A stretch of 7,487 bases of DNA from Phyllobacteriaceae bacterium UBA1059. GTDB taxonomy: Bacteria; Pseudomonadota; Alphaproteobacteria; Rhizobiales; Rhizobiaceae. This document shows positions 1 to 7,487 of this stretch, piece by piece. The DNA is taken from positions 2,226-9,712 of the forward strand of contig DCDI01000089.1 of NCBI GenBank assembly GCA_002316345.1, read 5' to 3'. The notes beneath the pieces were generated by a model. That model did no database searches, had not been told where the DNA came from, and was given only the letters and a program-made list of their open reading frames with translations. The number at the start of each line of letters is the position of its first letter. The first letter of the stretch is position 1. Both the position numbers and the translations under genes were made by a program.

Positions 1-1412
1 CGCTGGCGCTGGCCGCCGGAAAACTGATGCGGGTAACGCGTTGCATGCGAGGGCTCCAACCCCACCTTGACCAGAAGCTCTTCAACGCGCTGGCGGATGG
101 CCTTGGTGTCGGTGAGCAGGCCATGCGTCCGGATCGGCTCGGCAATGGAGAAGCCGACAGTCTTGCGCGGGTCTAGTGAGGCGAACGGATCCTGAAAGAT
201 ATACTGGATCTCGCGCCGCAAACGCAGCGTCTCATCACCGGTCCTGTCCGCAACGGGCTTGCCATCATAAAGGATGCGGCCGGACGTCGGCGCTTGCAGG
301 CCCTGGATCGTCCGCCCGATCGTCGACTTGCCCGAACCGGATTCACCGACCAGCGCCATCGTTTCGCCCGGCCGGATATCGAAGCTGACCTTTTCGGCGG
401 CATGAACGCGATGCGTGACGCGGCCGAACATCGTCTTGCCAACATCGAAGCGGACAGTCAGATCTTCGACGGCCAGCAGCGGCTTGGCGGTCATATCAGC
501 GGTGTCGTGATCGCGGTCTTCGCCGATCCGGCGCGGGGTTTCGCCGTCCATGACGGTGAGTGCCAATCGGCGCGGCAGCGCGCGGCCGGTCATAGCGCCG
601 AGCTTCGGCACGGCGGACAGAAGCGTTTGCGTGTAAGGATGCTGCGGATTGGCGAAGATGTCAGCGACCGCGCCTTCCTCGACCTTGCGACCGCGCCACA
701 TCACCACGACCCGATCCGCGATCTCGGCCACCACGCCCATGTCATGGGTGATGAACACCACGGCCATGCCGAGTTCGCGCTGGAGATCGGCAAGGATCGA
801 CAGGATTTGCGCCTGGATCGTCACGTCGAGCGCTGTTGTCGGCTCGTCGGCGATCAGCACCTTGGGCTGACAGGCCAGCGCCATCGCGATCATGACGCGC
901 TGCCGCATACCGCCCGAAAGCTGGTGCGGGTAGCGGTCGAGCATGCGCTCGGCATCGGACAAGCGTACCAGCGACAGCAGCCGGGCGGCTTCCGCGCGCG
1001 CCTCGATCCGGCTCATGTTCCGGTGCAGGATCAGCGTTTCGCAGATCTGGTTGCCGACCGTGAACACGGGGTTCAGCGAAGTCATTGGCTCCTGGAAGAT
1101 CATCGCGATCTCGTTGCCGCGAAGCTTGCGCATCCGCGTTTCGCCGGCGGTTGCCAGGTCAGTCGTCCCCTCCCCTGCATCGAACAGGATGGAGCCGTTG
1201 GTCAGCCGGCCGTTGCCATGCTCCACCAGTCGCATCACCGACAAGGACGTGACGGACTTGCCAGACCCGGACTCGCCGACGATCGCCACCGTCTCACCCG
1301 GCCGCACGCTGAAGGACAACCCATCCACCACGCGGGCGGCGCCAAAGGCCACCGACAGGTCGTTGACGGACAGGATCGGCGACGTGTCGCTCATCAGGTT
1401 TGTTTCCGTCAT
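1..1412 (-). CDS. Fused dual-domain ABC transporter ATP-binding protein, oligopeptide/glutathione import type (partial, C-terminus off the left edge)
   Basis: This is the cytoplasmic ATPase that powers a peptide/nickel-type ABC importer, with both nucleotide-binding domains in one chain as in GsiA and YejF. 470 codons are visible. Domain 1 has Walker A GESGSGKS (residues 46-53), Q-loop Gln107, signature LSGGMRQR (165-172), Walker B ending in LIADEP (186-191) and switch His223. It is followed by NPQHPYT (255-261), typical of the oligopeptide/dipeptide ATPase C-terminal extension. Domain 2 has Walker A GESGSGKS (356-363), Q-loop Gln407 and signature FSGGQRQ (464-470), where the window ends. Its Walker B and switch His are therefore missing only because of the edge. 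The frame stays open between all these motifs. The start is the ATG at 1412, 3 nt after the regulator's stop. An in-frame ATG at 1394 has a better upstream purine run (GGAAA) and may be the real start. Peptide, glutathione or another small solute are all possible; permeases and binding protein are not visible. Confidence 0.95.
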   Translation of the reverse strand, partial: MTETNLMSDTSPILSVNDLSVAFGAARVVDGLSFSVRPGETVAIVGESGSGKSVTSLSVMRLVEHGNGRLTNGSILFDAGEGTTDLATAGETRMRKLRGNEIAMIFQEPMTSLNPVFTVGNQICETLILHRNMSRIEARAEAARLLSLVRLSDAERMLDRYPHQLSGGMRQRVMIAMALACQPKVLIADEPTTALDVTIQAQILSILADLQRELGMAVVFITHDMGVVAEIADRVVVMWRGRKVEEGAVADIFANPQHPYTQTLLSAVPKLGAMTGRALPRRLALTVMDGETPRRIGEDRDHDTADMTAKPLLAVEDLTVRFDVGKTMFGRVTHRVHAAEKVSFDIRPGETMALVGESGSGKSTIGRTIQGLQAPTSGRILYDGKPVADRTGDETLRLRREIQYIFQDPFASLDPRKTVGFSIAEPIRTHGLLTDTKAIRQRVEELLVKVGLEPSHATRYPHQFSGGQRQ

Positions 1413-1415
1413 CGA

Positions 1416-1964
1416 TCAGACCGTCGCTGCGGCGCGGGACGCCTGGTCATAGGAGCCGGACAGGAAGCGTAGCACCGAAGCAATGCGTGACAGCTCTTCC
1501 TGCGACGGTCCGGCATCCGACATTCCGCGTAGTAGAAGCTCGTTGCGAATTTCGGCATAGCGGTCGCAGAGCTCCAGACCGGCGTCGGAAATGCGCACCG
1601 TCTTTTCCTTACCGGCGCGACCCGTATGGATCAGCCCGGCCTTTTCCAGCTTTCGGATGGCGTAATTTGCGACATGCGTGTCGCCGATGTCCAGCGCGAG
1701 GCAGACGTCGGCAAGGGTCTTGGGCCGGCTGCGATGGCGGATGGAATGAAGGATGAGGATTTCGATGGGCGATAGGCTCGATTGGCCCGCCGCCGTCATG
1801 CAGCGCACCATCCAGCGAGAAAAGGCGTGCGAGATCAGGATCACGCCATACTCCATTTCCGACATTCCAGGAGACGTGCCTGCCGCAAGATGCTGCGACG
1901 ACACGATCGGGCCGAGCGAACGACCCCTAGGGTCCCGCTCGCGCACCGCATTTGCGCCTTCCAC
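1416..1964 (-). CDS. MarR-like winged-helix transcriptional regulator
   Basis: Predicted DNA-binding regulator of 182 residues from the GTG at 1964. After an N-terminal segment containing GPIVSSQHLAAG (from about residue 18) comes a helical core with SRWMVRCM. The winged helix-turn-helix follows: KTLADVCLALDI (about 82-93), the recognition-helix region THVANYAIRKLEKAGLI (about 96-112), and a basic wing GRAGKEKTVRIS (about 115-126). The C-terminal part looks like a MarR dimerisation helix. The frame is open upstream to 2300, but that would run into the divergent oxoprolinase gene, so the start must lie downstream. GTG 1964 has AGGTGAT upstream (anti-Shine-Dalgarno match, AGG 10 nt from the start). 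TTG 1985 with GAGG at 9 nt is a real alternative and gives 189 residues. An ATG start further in would remove the GPIVSS segment, which I take to be part of the family. It probably controls the downstream ATPase gene and the divergent 5-oxoprolinase; the ligand is unknown. Confidence 0.88.
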   Translation of the reverse strand: MEGANAVRERDPRGRSLGPIVSSQHLAAGTSPGMSEMEYGVILISHAFSRWMVRCMTAAGQSSLSPIEILILHSIRHRSRPKTLADVCLALDIGDTHVANYAIRKLEKAGLIHTGRAGKEKTVRISDAGLELCDRYAEIRNELLLRGMSDAGPSQEELSRIASVLRFLSGSYDQASRAAATV

Positions 1965-2016
1965 TGGATTATCACCTGCCTTCAAACGCCACCGCCTCGT
2001 TGCTGTTGACGCGACT

Positions 2017-2045
2017 ATGGCATCATCATAACGATACTTTGTCAA
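2017..2045 (-). promoter_or_regulatory. Candidate promoter for the regulator-ATPase operon
   Basis: A perfect sigma70-type -35 hexamer, TTGACA, reads on the minus strand at 2045-2040. With a 17-nt spacer the -10 would be TGCCAT at 2022-2017, which matches the consensus at only three positions; other spacings are no better. An imperfect dyad, ATCATAACGAT (2025-2035), lies in the spacer and could be an autoregulatory operator. The -35 is seen directly; promoter activity is inference. Confidence 0.4.
2025..2035. promoter_or_regulatory. Candidate operator: imperfect dyad in the divergent region
   Basis: ATCATAACGAT is an 11-nt imperfect inverted repeat centred on 2030, with four of five base pairs matching. 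It sits between the putative -35 and -10 of the regulator promoter, in an AT-rich patch of otherwise GC-rich DNA. MarR proteins often bind short dyads overlapping their own promoter, which makes this a candidate. A dyad this short can occur by chance. Confidence 0.22.
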
Positions 2046-2091
2046 TAAACTGCAAGCGTTTTGAACAACGAAGGCGCATGTGACGGAACTG

Positions 2092-2108
2092 CCCGCTTTT
2101 TGAGCGGG
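2092..2108 (+). promoter_or_regulatory. Stem-loop in the leader of the 5-oxoprolinase gene
   Basis: CCCGCT (2092-2097) and AGCGGG (2103-2108) form a perfect 6-bp stem with a TTTTG loop. A G-T wobble pair could extend it at either end. It ends 7 nt before the Shine-Dalgarno GAGG at 2116-2119. As DNA it could be an operator; as RNA it could affect translation or transcript stability. No U-run follows it, so it is not a standard intrinsic terminator on the plus strand. Confidence 0.4.
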
Positions 2109-2115
2109 TGCGTAT

Positions 2116-2119
2116 GAGG
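2116..2119 (+). promoter_or_regulatory. Ribosome binding site of the 5-oxoprolinase gene
   Basis: GAGG lies 10 nt upstream of the ATG at 2130 and supports that start. The encoded N-terminus runs straight into the conserved DRGGTFTDV motif, as expected for the family. Confidence 0.6.
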
Positions 2120-2129
2120 CGAGATTTTC

Positions 2130-5759
<3,630 letters not shown>

Positions 5760-5771
5760 CAACAGCGACAA

Positions 5772-5797
5772 GGACGGCGGCTCTCCAGCCGCCCTCC
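5772..5797 (+). terminator. Stem-loop terminator after the 5-oxoprolinase gene
   Basis: GGCGGCT (5776-5782) and AGCCGCC (5787-5793) form a perfect 7-bp GC-rich stem with a CTCC loop. The stem extends to 10 bp (GGA with TCC) across one C-C mismatch. It begins 13 nt after the stop codon. The following sequence is pyrimidine-rich (CTCCCCTCTC) but not a true T-run, so it may be a weak intrinsic terminator or an mRNA 3'-end stabiliser. Confidence 0.6.
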
Positions 5798-5860
5798 CCT
5801 CTCACAGCCTCTTCTCGTTTGAACGGGATCAGGATAATCGTGCTCCCAATCTCGAGGGAT

Positions 5861-5864
5861 GGGA
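5861..5864 (+). promoter_or_regulatory. Ribosome binding site deciding the DUF1176 start
   Basis: GGGA ends 8 nt before the ATG at 5873. It favours this start over the upstream in-frame TTG at 5819, and the resulting protein begins directly with a normal signal peptide. Confidence 0.5.
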
Positions 5865-5872
5865 CACACGCC

Positions 5873-6931
5873 ATGCTGAAAACACTACTCGCATCAACGG
5901 CGCTGGTGGTAGCGCTGACCTTGCCTTCCCTCGCAAGCGAGGCTGAGCCGAGCTATGACAGCTACAAATCCTGGTTCGTGGCCTGCGACAACGGTCTCGC
6001 CTGCCAGGCCCGCGGCTTCGGCGATGATGGCAGCGCCGAAAGTCCTGACCTCAACGTCGCCCGTGACGCTGGGCCGGACGCAAAAGCCATCGTCACGTTG
6101 AGCCTCCCCTTCGCAGCCGACGCTAGGGATTTGAGGGTCGATGGCGCACCCTTGACCCTCGCTGACGAGGCCTGGGAGATCCAGCGCGAGGATGGTTTCA
6201 CAACCTTGTCGCTGACGGGAGATGAAGCGATCGCCACCCTGATCGCCCAGCTTCGCGATGCATCCACGTTGCAGACCAACAATCCGGAAGCATCGGTTCC
6301 GCTGGAAGGTTTCGTTGCAGCACTCCTGCGCATGGATGATCGGCAGGGACGGATTGGCGGTGTGACAGCCCTGATCCGCAAGGGCAAAACGCCCGCCTCC
6401 GCTGTGCCGCCTGCTCCTGAACTGCCCGCAGCGCCAAAGTACAAGCCGGGTGCGCCGCTGAAGGCCGGCGAAGACGCTGCCTTGCTTGCCCGCGCCCGCA
6501 AGGACCTCGCCGCCATCTTAACCAGCGAAGACTGCAGCGCGGATATGCCCTCAGACATCGACAGCTCGGAAGCGGTAGCGCTGGATGAGACACACGGCCT
6601 TGCGTTCATCGCCTGTAATATGGGCGCTTACCAGGGATCATCGCTGGTCGCGATCGTGCCCCGCGCGGAAGGGAACGCGTGCGAGATCTTCCGCCCGAGT
6701 TTGCCTATCCGCGAGGACGATTTCGACACCGTGGCGCTGACCGAGCCCGGCTTCGATCCCGACACCGGCACTTTGTCGATGAGCGGACGCGGACGCGGTC
6801 TGGGCGATTGCGGCCTGAGCGCGGAATGGGTGTGGGACGGCACACACTTCCAACTCACCGGCGGCAGCTACCAGATGGCCTGCGGCGGCAGCCAGCCGGG
6901 CGACTGGCCGACCGTTTATCGCTCGCGGTAA
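5873..6931 (+). CDS. Exported DUF1176-family protein
   Basis: Secreted or periplasmic protein of unknown function, 352 residues. An N-terminal signal peptide is visible: a lysine, a hydrophobic core (LLASTALVVALTL), then PSLAS with likely cleavage near residues 21-24. Recognition as DUF1176 rests on the N-terminal block KSWFVACDNGLACQARGF (Cys38, Cys44) and the C-terminal block with GRGRGLGDCG, a WVWDG motif, and a Trp-Pro/Arg end (DWPTVYRSR). A proline- and alanine-rich linker at about 172-196 separates two parts. The mature chain has seven cysteines (38, 44, 221, 248, 270, 313, 337), suggesting disulfides in the periplasm. The start is the ATG at 5873 with GGGA 8 nt upstream. The frame is open further up, to a TTG at 5819, but that would bury the signal peptide 18 residues in. 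A promoter is not obvious in the 113 nt after the oxoprolinase stop. The gene is probably its own unit, since a terminator-like hairpin precedes it. Confidence 0.88.
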   Translation: MLKTLLASTALVVALTLPSLASEAEPSYDSYKSWFVACDNGLACQARGFGDDGSAESPDLNVARDAGPDAKAIVTLSLPFAADARDLRVDGAPLTLADEAWEIQREDGFTTLSLTGDEAIATLIAQLRDASTLQTNNPEASVPLEGFVAALLRMDDRQGRIGGVTALIRKGKTPASAVPPAPELPAAPKYKPGAPLKAGEDAALLARARKDLAAILTSEDCSADMPSDIDSSEAVALDETHGLAFIACNMGAYQGSSLVAIVPRAEGNACEIFRPSLPIREDDFDTVALTEPGFDPDTGTLSMSGRGRGLGDCGLSAEWVWDGTHFQLTGGSYQMACGGSQPGDWPTVYRSR

Positions 6932-6943
6932 GGGCGCCTGAAC

Positions 6944-7487
6944 TCAAGACTTGGTTTGTTTCCAGAACACCCAATGCGCGACCAGCAGGGTGACGACGGC
7001 AATCGCCAGCAGTGCAAGCAGCGAGGTCTGCGTTTCCGCAAGGCCATAGCTCTTCAGGAAAATGCCCTTCGCCATTTCGATGAAATGCGTCAGCGGATTG
7101 ATCGCGCTGATCCAACGCAGAACGGTGGGCATATTCTCCACCGGCGCAAGGTAGCCCGATAAAACAACGGACGGCACCATGAAGCAGAATACGCCCAAGA
7201 ATGCCTGCTGCTGGCTGTTCGAAATAGCCGATAACAGCAAGCCGACGCCGGAAAGCGCCAGCGCATATGCGAAAGTCGCCAGCATCAGCAGCCACACGGT
7301 TCCCGTAAACGGCACGCCGTAAAGCCACACGGCCGCCAGCGAGATGATGCCGCCCTGCGCCATCGCAACCAGAATCCCGGGCACCGCCTTGCCCAGCATG
7401 ATGTAAGCCGGCGTCAGCGGCGTCACCAGCAACTGATCGAATGTCCCCTCCTCCCGTTCGCGCGCCAGCGACAGCGATGTGACAAGG
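6944..7487 (-). CDS. ABC-2 type transporter permease, YbhS/YhhJ-like (partial, N-terminus off the right edge)
   Basis: Inner-membrane permease of an ABC exporter; 180 codons of the C-terminal half are visible. The fragment begins just before AREREEGTFDQLLVTPLTP, the hallmark cytoplasmic segment of ABC-2 permeases that precedes the last membrane segments. Four hydrophobic segments follow: around GILVAMAQGGIISLAAVWLY, LLMLATFAYALALSGVGLLL, FLGVFCFMVPSVVLSGYLAP and LLALLAIAVVTLLVAHWVFW. The SGYLAPVENMP ... INPLTHFIE stretch is typical of the YbhS/YhhJ/RbbA-associated group, whose members export drugs, cations or other hydrophobic compounds. The substrate here is unknown. It converges on the DUF1176 gene with 12 nt between stop codons. 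An ATPase and a HlyD-type adaptor would be expected upstream on the minus strand, outside the window. Confidence 0.93.
   Translation of the reverse strand, partial: LVTSLSLAREREEGTFDQLLVTPLTPAYIMLGKAVPGILVAMAQGGIISLAAVWLYGVPFTGTVWLLMLATFAYALALSGVGLLLSAISNSQQQAFLGVFCFMVPSVVLSGYLAPVENMPTVLRWISAINPLTHFIEMAKGIFLKSYGLAETQTSLLALLAIAVVTLLVAHWVFWKQTKS

Noticed and set aside
294..1472. A 392-codon open frame on the plus strand, opposite the ABC ATPase.
   Set aside because: It is antisense to a gene with complete Walker A and signature motifs. Its translation is rich in His, Arg, Gln and Asp with no recognisable domain, which is typical of shadow frames in GC-rich DNA.
6133..6160. Inverted repeat GAGGGTC/GACCCTC with a 14-nt spacer.
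   Set aside because: It lies within the DUF1176 coding sequence, the loop is long, and 7-bp arms are expected by chance in a window of this size.
6932..6943. Possible bidirectional terminator between the convergent DUF1176 and ABC-2 permease genes.
   Set aside because: The gap is only 12 nt and I see no convincing stem or T-run in or near it.

Overview
The window is GC-rich and tightly packed. Codon use and protein similarity suggest an alphaproteobacterium, most likely of the order Hyphomicrobiales (Rhizobiales). That placement comes from recognising protein families, not from a marker gene. There are five protein-coding genes, two of them cut by the window edges, and no RNA gene, insertion sequence, CRISPR array or prophage that I can see.

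Layout. (1) Positions 1-1412, minus strand: a fused two-domain ABC ATPase of the oligopeptide/glutathione import type (GsiA/YejF-like), whose C-terminal end lies beyond the left edge. (2) Positions 1416-1964, minus strand: a MarR-like winged-helix regulator ending 3 nt before the ATPase start, so the two are probably co-transcribed. (3) About 1965-2129: a divergent control region with a good -35 box (TTGACA), weak dyads and a leader hairpin. (4) Positions 2130-5759, plus strand: a 1209-residue protein with HyuA and HyuB halves fused in one chain, resembling ATP-dependent 5-oxoprolinase. A stem-loop that looks like a terminator follows. (5) Positions 5873-6931, plus strand: an exported DUF1176-family protein. 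(6) Positions 6944-7487, minus strand: the C-terminal part of an ABC-2 permease of the YbhS/YhhJ type, convergent with the DUF1176 gene.

How they may work together. The regulator, ATPase and 5-oxoprolinase form a plausible unit for uptake and hydrolysis of a pyroglutamate-containing or other cyclic-amide substrate. The ATPase would power import, the oxoprolinase would open the lactam ring in the cytoplasm (5-oxoproline to glutamate with ATP), and the regulator would control both directions from the shared region. The permeases and solute-binding protein are not in the window, so the substrate is inferred. The DUF1176 gene and the ABC-2 permease look functionally unrelated to this unit.

I found no clear evidence of a wholly new system. 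The most useful leads are the divergent regulator/oxoprolinase control region, its leader hairpin, and the association of an OPLAH-like oxoprolinase with a GsiA-like transporter.
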